From Pogonophryne albipinna (Eukaryota > Chordata > Actinopteri > Perciformes > Artedidraconidae), in NCBI GenBank assembly GCA_028583405.1, contig JAPTMU010000048.1, positions 432,883-496,882 of the forward strand: a stretch of DNA of 64,000 nucleotides, read 5' to 3'. The notes under the pieces are model-generated. The model was not told the DNA's origin, made no database searches, and saw only the letters and a program-made list of their open reading frames with translations. The number at the start of each line of letters is the position of its first letter. Positions within the stretch are counted from its first letter, which is position 1. A program made the translations under genes and the position numbers. This document shows, piece by piece, positions 49,578 to 62,129 of this stretch.

Positions 49578-50076
49578 TTGCCTTCGCTAACTGTACGGCG
49601 GCTCAGTCACTGGTACATTTTTATATACAAAGCCATGTTAGGGAAACTTCCATCTTACATCTGCTCCCTGATCTCACGGAAAATTGTAAGTGGCTACTGC
49701 CTGAGATCGCATGCTGTGGTTTTATTAAATGTGCCAACTGCTAGGACTGTCTTAGGGAAGATAGCTTTTAGATGCGCAGCTCCTCTGTCTTGGAATAGTC
49801 TGCAATTGAAATGGAAACTGAACAATCTGGTGCCACTAAATGTTTGTAAAGCTCGGTTGGATGCTACTCAATCTGAAGCTGTTGGTACCTGCTCATGTGG
49901 ATAGTTATTGTAAATTGTAATCCCTGTAATGATGCTGTAAAATGTCCTTGTTGTTGTTCTGTTTATGTTTTTATGTTTCATGTGGAACCTACTAGAGCAG
50001 GTCTCCCTTGAAAAAGAGATCAATGATCTCAATGGGATACACCTGGGTAAATAAAGGTTTAAAAAAAAAAAAAAAA
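49578..50076 (+). pseudogene. Non-LTR retrotransposon 3' end (C-terminal reverse transcriptase region)
   Basis: Frame reads HWYIFIYKAMLGKLPSYICS, VPTARTVLGKIAF and APLSWNSLQLK, the C-terminal tail region of L2-like fish LINEs. It is followed by GGTCTCCCTTGAAAAAGAGA, TAAATAAAGG and a poly(A) run (50057-50076), an intact retroposed 3' end. The 5' end is truncated at about 49560. Confidence 0.75.
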
Positions 50077-50222
50077 GGTTCGAGTCCCACTGCGGTCAGC
50101 ATGTCGTTGTGTCCCTGAGACCCTTCACCCCAAAGTGCTCCTGTGGGGATTGCCCACAGTATTGAGTATGTAAGTCGCTTTGGATAAAAGCGCCTAACAA
50201 GTAACATGTGATGTAATGTTTT
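50077..50222 (+). mobile_element. 5'-truncated tRNA-derived SINE, directly after LINE poly(A)
   Basis: Starts with the B box GGTTCGAGTCCCACTGCGGT, body CACCCCAAAGTGCTCC, tail AAGTCGCTTTGGATAAAAGC and an ATG-rich end. The tail matches the LINE 3' end at 54800-54850. Confidence 0.65.
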
Positions 50223-51912
50223 TTGAACTATTACGAAGATGTACAAAATCCATCTTTGGCGATAACAAGTTGGACAGCAGTGTCTTGTAGTTGTATGTTA
50301 GCTGTGTGTTTAATACCTAAAGGGCTCTGATAGCTTTCTCTAGCCAACAAATTGAAACGACCCTTAGTGCTTCCTTCCTAGCCACTTAATAAACCCAGCC
50401 AATAGCATGTGCACAGATCCTAGGTGGAGAGCTACCCTTAACTGGTGTGTCTGATCAGTAGTATCAGAGGCAGCAGTCACTCATTACACTCGTTCTTTCC
50501 CAGAACAATCAGAAAGTAAAAATGTCTACCAGACGTAACTGTCAACGCAGAACCGTGGACTGCTTCTGACAAACGTTAAGAGAACTGTAGTCGGGATTAT
50601 CCATAACCACCTAAATTAGAATGAATCCAGATCCAGACCTTACTCTGGCACACTCTCCATTCAAAAAGAAGATCTGACGTTGTAAATGTTAGTCTTTTAA
50701 TATTGTATAACCCAACTTCTTCAATCATCTTCTTCCTCAAACTTTCAGTAAAGATTTGTTTCACGTTCTTTCCAAAACCGTACTTGTAGTAAGATCAAAT
50801 CCACACTTGGCTGCGTTCTGAGGACACGGAAGCATCTCAAAGAAATGCAGCAGCAAATGCCTTGGAGCCGAGTGTCCTTATGAACCTCCTCTCTGCAGGA
50901 CTATGCTCAGGAGGGTTATGGACTCTCCTCGGCATCTCGTCATCCGACACTGGAACGTATTTTTTTGTTCATGAGGTGCTTTGAGTCGCATTGTGCTTCC
51001 ACGGCCGCAGCTCTGTGGATGCTCTCATCGAATAAAAGACTTCAACTCTTCCTGCGCTGCGATCATCAATTGATTCAAACGGCCTCAGCGGACGAGGCTC
51101 CGCTTCTATTTTTATCCTTTCCACTGGTGAAGTCACAGCAGTCATTTCCCTTCTCCCCAGTCCAGTCTCTTCAATCTCATCCTCCCCACTCTGCACTACG
51201 GATACCAACCCCTCCCCCCTCCTCCTCTCGTAGCTTTTGCTCGCTGCCTCTCCTCACGTTCCTCTCTCGTCTCTCGTTGCCTGCTGCGACCCAGAGGAGA
51301 GCTCCACTGCCTCAGAGCTCGATCCAGCGGCAGGCATTAGAAAGAAGAGTCTTCTAATGGACTCCAACACTCGTAACACTGCTGCTTCTTCATCTTTCTG
51401 AGTCACAATGCCTGTGTTCACCACTTTAATGTGTTTCTATTGGCCCTCTGCTCTAGGCTGTGTGACAGTAAATGCAACTGTTCAAGCTTTTAGCAGCCAG
51501 ATCTAAACACCAGTGAGCCTTGATGAAAGCCCCATCGCTGTTCCCCCACTTCTGCCTTGAAAATACTCTATTATTTAGTTCATCACTTTCTAGAAAAGTG
51601 AAGCGTATACTTAGATTTTACCATTTTACATTTAAAAACATCTGCTACAGCACTTGCTATAAGAAACTGTAGCATTGTTGATTTGTACAACACACCATAT
51701 TCTTTCATACCTATATGACTATTTTCCAGAATGGCAGCACATCAATGGAACTATTTTTTTCCATATTTCCATAACATATTATTCTTCAAACTCCCTTCTA
51801 AAGTACATTTTCTGTTGTCTCAGACAGTCTGCTTACTCTCTTGACCATGGTTTGTTGGCTTATAAGTAATGATGTTTGTTAAAGTCCCCCCAAAAAACAC
51901 AAGTATTGAATA
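50223..51912. other. Unassigned intronic sequence
   Basis: No exon or named repeat seen. A C/T-rich part lies at 51110-51330. Confidence 0.4.
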
Positions 51913-51920
51913 CTATAGAC

Positions 51921-52306
51921 CAGGGGTGTCAAACTCAATTTCATCGCGGGCCACATTAGCATTATGGTTGCACTCAAAGGGCCGGTTGTAACTACTACAT
52001 ATATAAATATATAATATATATATAAAATAATGTATTACATTACATTATTGCCTCTGAATTGGATTATTATCGGATAGGGTAACTAACTACGTTTGAAAGC
52101 AGAAGTCCAGGGCAAATAATTGCAAGTCTCTTCAGTGCGCAAACGAGATGCATTGTGGGACATGTAGTTTGTGGGCAACCTGCTTCTGTAAAGTGGCATG
52201 TAACCGTATAATAAACGTATTATATTCTTTGCAAGATCTTGCGGGGCCACATACAATGAAGTCACGGGCCGGATTTGGCCCCCGGGCCTTGAGTTTGACA
52301 ACCCTG
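51921..52306. mobile_element. hAT MITE (386 bp) with exact 8-bp TSD
   Basis: Ends CAGGGGTGTCAAACTCAA and TTGAGTTTGACAACCCTG; CTATAGAC at 51913-51920 and 52307-52314. CGGGCCACAT and GGGGCCACAT subterminal motifs. Non-coding. Confidence 0.95.
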
Positions 52307-52314
52307 CTATAGAC

Positions 52315-53815
52315 CATCTCGTCATTGGATCTATAGTATTCTCTCTTCCATCCACCTTATTTCTTGCACCTTGGCTCAGACCAAGCCCATCTTCAAACTT
52401 TACTTTCATTTCAACCTCAACTACACATCTGTGAAGTTGTGTGACTGCATCTTCCACGATAGCGTTGATACCGCGGCGACGATGTCTGGCGAATTTCTCA
52501 AAGTGACTTCTGCAACATTACTAGCTTTGCGGTCAGGGCTAATGTTGTATTCACTGTTGTTAACTTTGCTTTCCAGCTGGATTGACTCGGTTTGAGTGAA
52601 ACGGTTTAAGGATCCTGTCTAATGGACAATGAAGCCTTATCGGTCTCATGTTTGTGTTAATCAACATGTCATTCAGTGCAGAACAGTAATCCTGGTTATG
52701 AAACTGTGGATCATGGAGGCTAAGATCCAACAATGAGAGGGAAACACTGTGAGGAAACAGCTGAGAAAGCAGCGCTGCTTCCTTCCTCTGATACCGAGGA
52801 ACAGATTCCTGGATGTGACCCAGGAATCACAAACTGAATAAAGAGGGGTGGTCACTGTTGGTGCAGTCACATGGTCACGTTCAGCATCTGCCATTGTTGG
52901 TTCAGGTGGAGGAAGAAACAGTGAAGCCTGCTGTTCACAAACAGATTCAGGAGAAGACTTACAAATGCACCAACAAATGCAATAAGTACTAGAAAGTAAG
53001 TAAAGAAACAATAAAAAAAGCCACACTTTAAGAGTAAGCATGAGGGTTCTGACTTTTACAAAGCGTACTTTGTACAATATACTGCACCATGTTGTGTCAA
53101 AATACTCTTGGAGACACACATCGTTCACTGTCACTGTCATTATCCTCAAACCAGCAAATAAGCTAAAATATTGTAACTTTCGTCAAGCCTGAGGCACAAA
53201 CTTCTTTGTGTTGCCACGACAGACATTGACAAAAACCCTCTGCACACTCTTGGTATTAAAACTGTGTTGTATGTGTGTGTTGTGTGCGTGTGCTGCTGTG
53301 CAGGTGGTGTGGGTCAGGTTTAATGACACTGACAGTTTGTGTCCCAGCTAGGAGCTTCAGGACTAACGTTTGATGATTCCTGACAGTTTGGAATAAGAGA
53401 AGCAGCCGTGAGTTTATTCTTCTCACCTTGCTGTGGTGAAATCTCATTCTGAGACGCAGAGATATTCTGTGTCTACAGGAAATGAGGCATCGAGCGATAA
53501 ATCTTCAGGAGGAAAGCAGTAATGATGTATTAACTTGCGAGGGGAAGGCAGGTAATGGAACAGAAAGACCAGACTGAAGCTTTCAGTTTTAGAGATTTTC
53601 TCCAAAAAGACATCTTAATCTAAAACCAGCTGCTTCAGACCCCTGCATGGTGTGAGAAACTCTGTTTACGTACATATCCATGATATCAGTGAACAAACAA
53701 TATAAGTTTGTATCAAGTAAATATTTCTGAGGTCCGAAGATAACAATGTATTTCAAGATGAATTACTCTGTTCTGGATAATTATTGGCAATATGCTCATG
53801 AAACTATTTATAATT
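52315..53815. other. Unassigned intronic sequence
   Basis: No exon recognised. The longest frame (52673-53149, minus) has no familiar domain. Confidence 0.4.
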
Positions 53816-54799
53816 GTTACTAGGGCTGCACAATTAATTGCAATTTTATCGATATCTAAATCACTGGGAGCATAATATTTGTTAAAAATCTAATTTGGAA
53901 TTAAGTATTTTGCAGCTGCAGAGATACCGTTTCCATCTACAAACTTTAGAAAATATCTTTATTTTTGACAGATCCTCTTATACTGTATGCAACCATGATT
54001 ACATCAGGGTCTTAAAAAGTCTTACATTTGATAATCAGAATTTAAGGCCTTAAAAAGTCTTAAATATGATCAAAACAATTAGAAAGGTCTTAAATATGAT
54101 TTAGAAGGTCTTAAAAATGATGGGATTTGAAAGGCACTTCTGTGTAGCGATCACGTCTAAATGTGTTTTGGGGGAAATGTCCGGGCTGCAAAGTAACCAG
54201 TACGGTAAGAGCCTTTCAGTTCCCCCCCAACAATCTGTATTGAAATAAATCAACATGGAACCAGTAATCACTAACTTTGTTTCCCCCGGCCCCTTATGGG
54301 AGAACACCCAGCTAGTAACCTAGCAACCAAGCTTCAGCTAGCGAGAGCCCACTCGTGAACCGTTGCGCCTGTGTTATGTATGCCCGCCGAGATATGCATG
54401 CATCTCGCGGGAGCGCGCACAGCGTAAAGCCAAAACTCAGACATTTCAATGATTTGTACGGTTTGGAAACGATATCAATTCCTTTTTGGAGGGCATGCAT
54501 AACACGGCATAACACCGGAGCCTCGCTGCGGGGAGGCTTTGGCGCTGTTCCGAGTTTGTTCTAATCTGTCAAAATGAAAGACTGCTTTCAGATTTTTCCG
54601 CCATTGTTAATAAAAAAATCGTCATAGACGGAAAATATTCAGTTAACTGCCTCCGGGCGACGTTTGGGTCGACGTCAACCCTAAAAGTGGAGGTGATGTG
54701 GACGCTAAACACCAATCCTACAATAGCAACAATGAACAATTGTAGCCAAGGGAGCAGAGCTCAGAAGATGGCTCTTGTCTCAGACACACACACACACAC

Positions 54800-55313
54800 A
54801 TTACATTGCATTTAGCTGACGCTTTTATCCAAAGCGACTTACAATAAGTGCATTCAACCAGGAAGACACAACCTTGAAGAAAACAGAATCATAAAGTACA
54901 TCAGGTTTCATAGAGCCAAACATTTCAAGTGCTACTCAACTGGCTTTAGGTAAGCCAGTCCTTTGTTAGTATATAAGTGCTTTGTTAGTAATTCTATCGC
55001 TCGAAGTGGAGTCGAAAGAGATGAGTTTTCAGTCTGGAAGGTGTGTAAGCTATCTGCTGTCCTGATGTCAATGGGGAGCTCATTCCACCATTTTGGAGCC
55101 AGGATAGCAAACCCACGTGTTTTTGCTGATGGGAACTTGGGTCCCCCTCGCAGCGAGGGTGCAGCGAGCCGTTTGGTTGATGCAGAGCGGAGTGCACGTG
55201 CTGGGGTGTACGGTTTAACCATGTCCTGGATGTAGGAAGGGCCAGATCCATTCGCAGCATGGTACGCAAGTACCATTGTCTTGAAGTGGATTCTAGCAGT
55301 TACCGGAAGCCAC
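54800..55313 (-). pseudogene. L2-like LINE 3' end, reverse orientation
   Basis: Minus-strand frame reads WLPVTARIHFKTMVLAYHA, GPSYIQDMVKPYTP and FAILAPKWWNELPIDIRT, typical of the C-terminal part of L2 reverse transcriptases. The 3' tail at 54800-54850 is the complement of AAGTCGCTTTGGATAAAAGC. It is bordered by CA repeats on both sides (54784-54800, 55315-55362). Confidence 0.8.
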
Positions 55314-55314
55314 A

Positions 55315-55362
<48 letters not shown>
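55315..55362. repeat. (CA)n microsatellite
   Basis: About 22 CA units at the 5'-truncated edge of the inverted LINE fragment. Confidence 0.95.
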
Positions 55363-55365
<3 letters not shown>

Positions 55366-55599
55366 AATTATGGGACGTATTTCTTCTTTCATAGCAATTT
55401 TCCTTCATTCTTTCTTGCTGTGAAAAAGGTCTTAAATTCTATTCAAAGTGGTCTTAAAAAGTCTTACATTTGAGTTGGTGAAACCTGCAGGAACCCTGTT
55501 AAATGTAATGTAAGACTTATGAGACAATAATATTCATTTTCAACATCGTGAACCAAAGACACAAAATAATCACAATTAGATAAGTCCTGCAAATGGTCA

Positions 55600-55970
55600 G
55601 TCCTCATTTCTCCATGCATCTAGATGCAAGGTGAAACAGTTCATATCCAGCACCGTGTCTCCGCATCTTTTTTCAGCATCTTCAAGTATTATTTTTCAAT
55701 GTTGACATCTTGTCTTGAGGGTGGAGTGGGCACGGTAACAATAATTCATTCTTTGGAGAGAATAGCAAGAGCTGGTAGAAATCTAAAGTTCAGCCTGAAT
55801 GTGCTGGAGGAAAAGTCAGGGGTCTAAATCATTAGCACTCATCCACCTGATGGAGCATTCAGAGCAGACTGGATGGGAATCAGAGCCATAGACCACCTAA
55901 TGTCTCCACATGTCTTCCTTTGTCAGTTAGAGTTGAAGGTCAGCGAGACCCTGGAAACTGAACCATTTAT
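55600..55970. other. Unassigned intronic sequence
   Basis: Nothing recognised. Confidence 0.4.
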
Positions 55971-56296
55971 ATATTAATTAGGGCTGTCAAGTTAAAATTA
56001 ACGCCACTAATTATTTTAACGCGATTAACGCATGTGTATTTTTTTTTCCTCGGCCGCCCCGTAGTTTCAGAGCATCGAGTTTAAAATACCATCTACAAGC
56101 TGATGCTGACAGCCCCGCTCCTGCCGCCCGCTTGTGGCAGACCACACTTCCACGCTCACCGGCAGGCACCGACTGGCCATCGGGAGGACCGGGAGGGTGT
56201 GTGTGTATGTGTGGCGCGAGAGAGACCTTACGTGTATTGTTGTTGTTAGCATCTGGTGCTAGCTAGCTGCGCTAACGGATATAAGGAGCTGTTTAA

Positions 56297-56480
56297 ATGA
56301 AAACAGAGGAGCGACATTTCGCCGACAACTGCGCCGAGTACTTGACTTTATGCAGGAAGCCAGACAGTGGGACATTGTACGAGAAGTCAGCACACTCAGC
56401 ACGGATAGTGCGACATGATGGCAGCGTCCAGGCAGCTCCCGTTCGAGCATATGCCTTGAGTTGCACATAGCTCCAACGAT
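56297..56480 (+). pseudogene. hAT transposase fragment, single-copy homologue of the 63-bp unit
   Basis: Reads EERHFADNC, then in another frame QWDIVREVSTLSTDSA and, after one more frameshift, MAASRQLPFEHMP, stop, VAHS. The same order occurs in the 23568-28252 relic (EERHFAEPC, WETVDRVSTVGTDSA, NMIAA, LPFEHISCVAH). Several frameshifts; followed by a CA tract. Confidence 0.75.
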
Positions 56481-56482
56481 CC

Positions 56483-56483
<1 letters not shown>

Positions 56484-56535
<52 letters not shown>
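56484..56535. repeat. (CA)n microsatellite inside the hAT element
   Basis: About 26 CA units, interrupting the transposase relic just after the VAH motif. Confidence 0.95.
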
Positions 56536-56538
<3 letters not shown>

Positions 56539-56849
56539 TGTTATTGTATGAGAGGTTGAATTGAGGCGAATATTTGTAATGTTCAGAGGTTGTTGTGTTT
56601 AATATTCATGAGAATATTTGTCATTGTTCAAATGATAATAAACATTAGCATAAAGCATATTTGTCCTCTCATATGTTGATAAGAGAATTAAAAACTTGAA
56701 AAATATTCCTCTAAGGAACATTTAGAACAGATCAAAAATGTACGATTAATTTGCGATTAATCACGATTAACTATTTTAATCGACTGACAGCCCTAATATT
56801 AATGTAACGACGATGTGAGATGGTGAAGGAATCAGACTGAATGTTCCTC

Positions 56850-57412
56850 TCGGGGTCTCCAACCTTTTTTAGGATGAGATGCTTTCAAAAAATAAAACGA
56901 GTCGTGAGCTACTTTAATTCCTTTTTCATTTTCTTTATTTAGCGCATTTGAACATTATGATATGCTTACCTTTAACCCTTGGGAGCTGTTTTGGGTCTTT
57001 TCCTGCCTTTCTACAAATATATTAGTTAGGACGATGGTGTTAAGAAATCCAAGAAAATGTGTTTATAATACCTGGCTATCTCGTGTCCTCTGCAGGTGCT
57101 TTATTTGTGAGTGGAAGATTTGTTTTTAAATGTTGAAGTCAAAAGCATCAATCTGGTGCACTTTGAGCACAAGATGAAGAGATGCATGAAACACAGCTGT
57201 ATACTTTTCATTAATCTAAACATCTTTAGAATATGATCACAACCAATAACTAATCATTTAAACTTTGTTTTATAAACTCCTCTCTCTTATCTTATCTTAC
57301 CTAGTTAGCATTCTTTCACTAATCACTCCCTTTTTAAACTGTATTTTTTATATTTAATTTAATATATTTAGTTTTTTCTGTCTCTCGCTCACACACACAA
57401 AATGCGCTCGTG

Positions 57413-57463
<51 letters not shown>

Positions 57464-57993
57464 CTGTGTGCTCCTCCGTGGCGATGACGGCTTGCGTTAA
57501 AAATCATAATAAACATATTTGTGTGGGGGGACACAAACGGGATTTTGAAAAGTGGGGGGGACATGTCCCCCCTGTCCCCAGTGGAAATGACGCCATGCGT
57601 GTGTGTGCGTCAAGTGCAATAAATATATATGCAAGTTGCAACACACAGAGTAAAGCTCTGCCCCTCATGTGCTGTATAGGCTGGCACGACTATGTGTTCA
57701 ATGGGGCTGAAAGGACAGACTCCTTATGAAGTGTGAGTTGCCGCTCCACAGCTTTTCTTCCCGACTGCAATGCTGGTCCCGCAAATCAAGCAAGAACGTG
57801 ATTGGTCGATGTGGGGAGGAGGGGTGTTAGATAGATAGAGTTGTAGTAAGTAGATGGAGTTCGCTCTGATTGAGGTTTCCTTTATGCATAGGGTAGATTC
57901 TTTTAATTTGATTTCCTTTTTTTTGTGTGTATTTACATTTTGGATTTGCTTGGCGAGCTCCTTATTGAGGGCTCGACGTGTTGGAGACCCCTG
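56850..57993. mobile_element. Probable hAT element (GGGGTCTCCAAC ends)
   Basis: Left CGGGGTCTCCAACCTTTTT and right GTTGGAGACCCCTG are inverted repeats about 1.14 kb apart. TSD not clear, left end appears mutated. The inside holds a CA tract (57415-57461) and a GGGACATGTCCCCCC motif followed by GTGGAAATGACGCC, probably another fragment. Confidence 0.6.
57415..57461. repeat. (CA)n microsatellite
   Basis: About 23 CA units. Confidence 0.95.
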
Positions 57994-58317
57994 CTCTAAT
58001 ATGACTAGATTCATAGCTCCACTGACCCGAGACTTCCCCTGAACTGACATCATTTTAAACTCAGGTTGTGAGAAGCTTTAAGCACACACACACTAATGTG
58101 TGTTATGGGAAGTGGGTCAGGTGTGTGTGCAGATAATGAGCAGACGGTCAGCTGCTGTTTATAAAGGGAGGGGAGGAAGTGTTTGTCTTCGGGGACGGAC
58201 TGATATCTATCTGTGTACAAGAGATAAGAAGAGTGTTAACATGCAGATGTCATGAGGACAGTTTTAGGCTCAGGAATGGTGAACGTGTGAGTGGTGCAGG
58301 TTGGACGTAACTTTGTG
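57994..58317. other. Unassigned intronic sequence
   Basis: Nothing recognised. Confidence 0.4.
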
Positions 58318-58838
58318 GAAGTTAGCCTCTTTGCAAACGCTCCCTCTGCAAAAAGCCATTGGCATTTTTCCTGTGGATTAAATTAAAATGATCTGTGTCA
58401 AACAAACATTTATGATACTGACACGTTTTGTTCAGAAGGATAATCTGCACATATTAACACCACTTTATGATTTCTGAAATAAAAAGCTAAGATAGGCTAT
58501 AAAGGAGCTACAGCACGGTCACATGACTTCACTTCACCATCGCTAAGCTAAAGGTGGCTAATGTTGGGCTATAGAGGAACTACAGCACGGTCACATGACT
58601 TCACGTCACCACCGCTAAGCTAATGGCGGCTAATGTTGGGCGTGAAGACGTTTCATTGTTTAGACTCCATTTACTTGTGGGGTATTTACTGACTTAATTT
58701 ATGTCGTAGAACAAACTTATTTCAGCAGAACGAAAAATGCGTAAAAAAACCCATTGACTTCCAGACGAGGGACCTAGAAGTGCTAAAATGCTAATTTCCA
58801 GGATTTAGGACTCATTCCTGCACCATTCTATCAAATAT
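58318..58838 (+). mobile_element. Dispersed repeat family X, copy B (two 72-bp units)
   Basis: Same flanking blocks as copy A (AACATTTATGATACTGACAC, ACATATTAACACCACTTTAT, GTGCTAAAATGCTAATTTCC, TTCCTGCACCATTCTATCA). The 72-bp unit is present just over twice (58486-58641). Confidence 0.75.
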
Positions 58839-59770
58839 AGAATTTGGAAACACTTCCTGGCAGCAGGGATGACTGAGATTCATTCTGTGTGTTTCTTTTT
58901 GTAAACGTGCTGGGGTTTGAACCGGTGACATTTCAGGTGCAGTCTGTAAAAACTGGTACTTTCAGAGCAATCAACACCCATCAGTGCATTTAATTACAGG
59001 CTGAGGCTAGTTTGTTTTCAGCAGAGAAATGGAACACGGCAGCTTTCGTATCGTTCCCTGTGGAGTCTGTAAAACAGCTCTTATTGTCAAATCAATGTAT
59101 TCATTTTAAAAGTTAGCTTTTGAATGATTTCACACATCTAATGTCTGGTTGTTTTCTGTCTGATAAAACACTTCTCTTTTTCACTTGTCTTTTAGAGCTG
59201 CAGCAGGGCCAACAATTCTTACTTAGAATATAATTAACATCTCTGTTGAAGGGAGGAACAGATTAACAGTCCAAGCAGCAGCGAGGACACCTTTTCCAGA
59301 ATGAATTACACCTGGTTTACTATTTTATTTTTATTTGTGATTTGCATTATTTATTCTATAGTTTCAACTTTTGGCTTGTTATCCAGAGTGAGGAAAACAC
59401 AGATGCATCAATACATAATTCCTTTATGGTAGACATGCCTTGTTTTTTTTAATGTGTGTCAAAGTATAACTAAGTGATGAATAAGATGTACATGTGCCAG
59501 TTTTTGACTTTTGTGGTGTGGCTATAAGTGGAATCTGTGGAACTCCACGGATTGGTCCATTTGGGTATGGTCACTGTACCCAGGAAGAAAAAGAGAAGTC
59601 TCCAACGAGGCGTTCTGGGGCAGCACAGACAGGTCTTCTCTGTGTTAGAGTTTTACTCGCTACAGGGTGCACTTTGAGGGTTTGTGACTCTGCAGACCGT
59701 TCACATGCAGAAAAAGCTTAACACACAAGGGGACGGGTAATAACCGGAAAAGCATGACATGGGACCTTTA
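58839..59770. other. Unassigned intronic sequence
   Basis: Near 59735-59770 CATGACATGGGACCTTTAAAG resembles the end of a common TTAA-type fish repeat. Otherwise nothing recognised. Confidence 0.35.
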
Positions 59771-59839
59771 AAGTTAGCATCGCACTGGTTCCCTTGATAA
59801 GAAGTGGATTTGGTTTGGAAAAGTGTATGATACTTGGAC

Positions 59840-62129
59840 CAGGGGCGAATCTAGAAAAATATTCATGGGGTGGCAGGAGAATTTCAGGGGTGGCGTCCCC
59901 TGGCAGAAGTATATGCTGATTTAATCGCAGTCATATCAATTAATGTTAACTTGGAAAGCCACAATATTGATATTTTAACTCAATAACATTAGGTGACATT
60001 ATTGTGGCACATCAGTAAAGCCTTAAATATAAATGTATAAGGTGGCAGACATCATTTAATGAATTTTAACTGAACAATAACTGAATGAGTTGGTTTCATT
60101 CTTAGACCAGCAGGGCTACCAAATCTATGCAGACTGCTGCAATAAGTCCATTAATTAACTGTCTCATCGATGTTTGTCTGTATGAATATGATAATATTAA
60201 CAATCATATTATTCCTATCAGCTGTCAATCACTGTTATGATTCACATATTCAGTGTTATTATTAAATAAACTATATTTTTTGGAGGAGTTAATGATGAAT
60301 GTTCCTCAAGATGCTTGCTCACCCTCCTTCACATTTGAAAGACAAGTCATTACTATCATATATCAAAAGATTCAAAGGAACAGTTCAGCGCCCCACAACT
60401 TCATTGCAAACAGTTACAACCTGGACTTTACATCAGAAAGAACAAACATTAAAGAAGTGACTAACTGCATCAGTTAGGGTTAAACAACGTGTATTCAGCT
60501 AAAACATAAACATCGCTGCAGTTATTATCCAGTGGAAAGTCCTTACCTGCTGGCCGAGTTAAATCAAAGTGGTTACTATCTTTTGGCTGGGCAGTGTAGT
60601 TTTACACACCGTCTTATTTGACTTTCTCAGGACTGAAGGAAGAATAATATTATACACACGTAAGGTCATCATCTTAACAGTTTATTATTCTCATCGACTC
60701 ATCCGTGAGCAGAGCATCAAGCTGCCTATTACAGCTGAATGTGGCGATTACCATCTTGTTCAGCAAAACGCCTCACAAACTGATTCAGATTTAAAGCTAT
60801 GGTGCGTTTTGATTCAATGCTGAGTACAGCCAAACTTGACAGGCTCTTCTCTGTCATTGCAGACCGCAAACAGTGGCGGCTTCAGAGTATTTGTGTTTGG
60901 TAATCTATGGTAGGGCTAACCCATCCAGTGGTGGGGCTCAAGTCAGTATTTGCAATGTAATTACATACACGCTCCCCTTGACAGTGAAACGCCACGCGTG
61001 AGGTTTAAGATTATTTCCCTGTCTCAATCCAAATGGAACTGTATGAAATAAAAAGGCACATTTGTCTTGTAGTAAATAAAAATGGCGACCTGGAGCCAAT
61101 CCTGCAATTTCCCCACAGGTGAAAGAGTTGACCTGCTGAAAACCCAACTCCTGCAGGGGGTCTGGGGGGATTCTCCCCCAGGAGATTTTTTGAAATACTA
61201 ACATAAAATACACATTCTGGTTCTCTCTGGAGAAGAACAATAAATACATTTATTACTACACGACATATTTAAAAAAAAATGAATGCCATTTTAGTTTTGT
61301 GTTCCTTTGTTCTGAAAGCTGAACCTGCTGCTCCTCACAGAGAGAAGAGGAAGAGGCTGTGAATTACTTTACATTGTGGATAAGGGTGGATAGCCCCCAT
61401 TGTTCTGTGTGTCAAAATGAAAGACAGCCCACACACCTATCAATCATCAAACCGTGGGGTCTTATTTCATTACGTGTTGATTTCTATCAACACGTAATGT
61501 TGTATCGATGTATCGGGACTTCCTGCAACAACACCAAGCCGTTATCGTGATTCTGATTGGCCAGAAGACATTATCAAAGATGTTCTATTGAGAAGACGAT
61601 CACTACGTGACAAAAGTTTTCAAAACCGTTTCTAGTCTTCGGTATTTCCAGACAAGTGGCTACTGAAATCAATCTGACTAACTGCTGTCTGTGCAATTTA
61701 CTCCGCGAGTTGGCAGACTTTATTTTGCTTACCGTAACATCATTTTTCATGGTGGGGCTAAGCCATTTCTTGGTATGGCTGTAGCCTACCCCAGCCATAC
61801 CCTGGCACCGCCACTGACCGCAAATACCTCATTCCTTCCATCTACTTGGATCCGAAATGCTTCTCGTTTTGCGATATCTCCCGTTCAAATGAAATCGCCT
61901 CCAATCATATTTCCACGCTCGTTCCAGGGCCGGGGGAGGGGTTACAAGGCTCGCGTCTTGTGCTGCATTCACTTGCACTCGGACATTAGAGATTTTCTCT
62001 CATAAATGTCCGATGAGCCACAACTTTTTTTTCAAAACAAAGCTGCCAACTGGGGTGGCAGCTGGGGTGGCAAGGCCTTTTTCTGAGGTGGCAGCTGCCA
62101 CCCCCTGCCACCTTGTAGAACCGCCACTG
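59840..62129. mobile_element. hAT element (2290 bp) with exact 8-bp TSD
   Basis: Ends CAGGGGCGAATCTAG and, as reverse complement of the right end, CAGTGGCGGTTCTAC; ACTTGGAC at 59832-59839 and 62130-62137. Subterminal GGGGTGGCA motifs at both ends. No intact transposase; contains the nested hAT 60871-61816. Confidence 0.92.
60871..61816. mobile_element. Nested hAT element (946 bp) with exact 8-bp TSD
   Basis: Ends CAGTGGCGGCTTCAG and GGCACCGCCACTG; ACCGCAAA at 60863-60870 and 61817-61824. Subterminal GTGGTGGGGCT / GTGGGGCTAAGCC motifs. A 103-codon minus frame (60938-61249) inside has no recognisable domain. Confidence 0.92.

Larger units (their letters stand above)
54006..55499. mobile_element. 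Inverted-repeat element with AGTCTTA-rich ends
   Basis: Left end CAGGGTCTTAAAAAGTCTTACATTTGA and right end ..AAGTCTTACATTTGAGTTGG..GCAGGAACCCTG, with many copies of AAAAAGTCTTA and AGGTCTTAAA. hAT-like CAGGG..CCCTG ends, TSD unclear. Confidence 0.5.
53822..55595. mobile_element. Possible decayed hAT (TAGGGCTGCAC ends) holding nested repeats
   Basis: Left end TAGGGCTGCACAATTAATTGC. A poor inverted match, AATCACAATTAGATAAGTCCTGCA, lies at about 55568-55591. In between are a second element (54006-55499) and a LINE end. No target duplication could be matched. Confidence 0.35.
55979..56795. mobile_element. hAT element (817 bp) with exact 8-bp TSD
   Basis: Ends TAGGGCTGTCAAGTTAAA and TTAATCGACTGACAGCCCTA; ATATTAAT at 55971-55978 and 56796-56803. 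Subterminal ACGCGATTAACGC / GCGATTAATCACGATTAA. Carries a transposase piece homologous to the flanks and unit of the 63-bp minisatellite. Confidence 0.93.

Noticed and set aside
52673..53149. 158-codon minus-strand frame with hydrophobic stretches
   Set aside because: No recognisable domain, no splice context, AT-rich. Probably chance or an unknown repeat.
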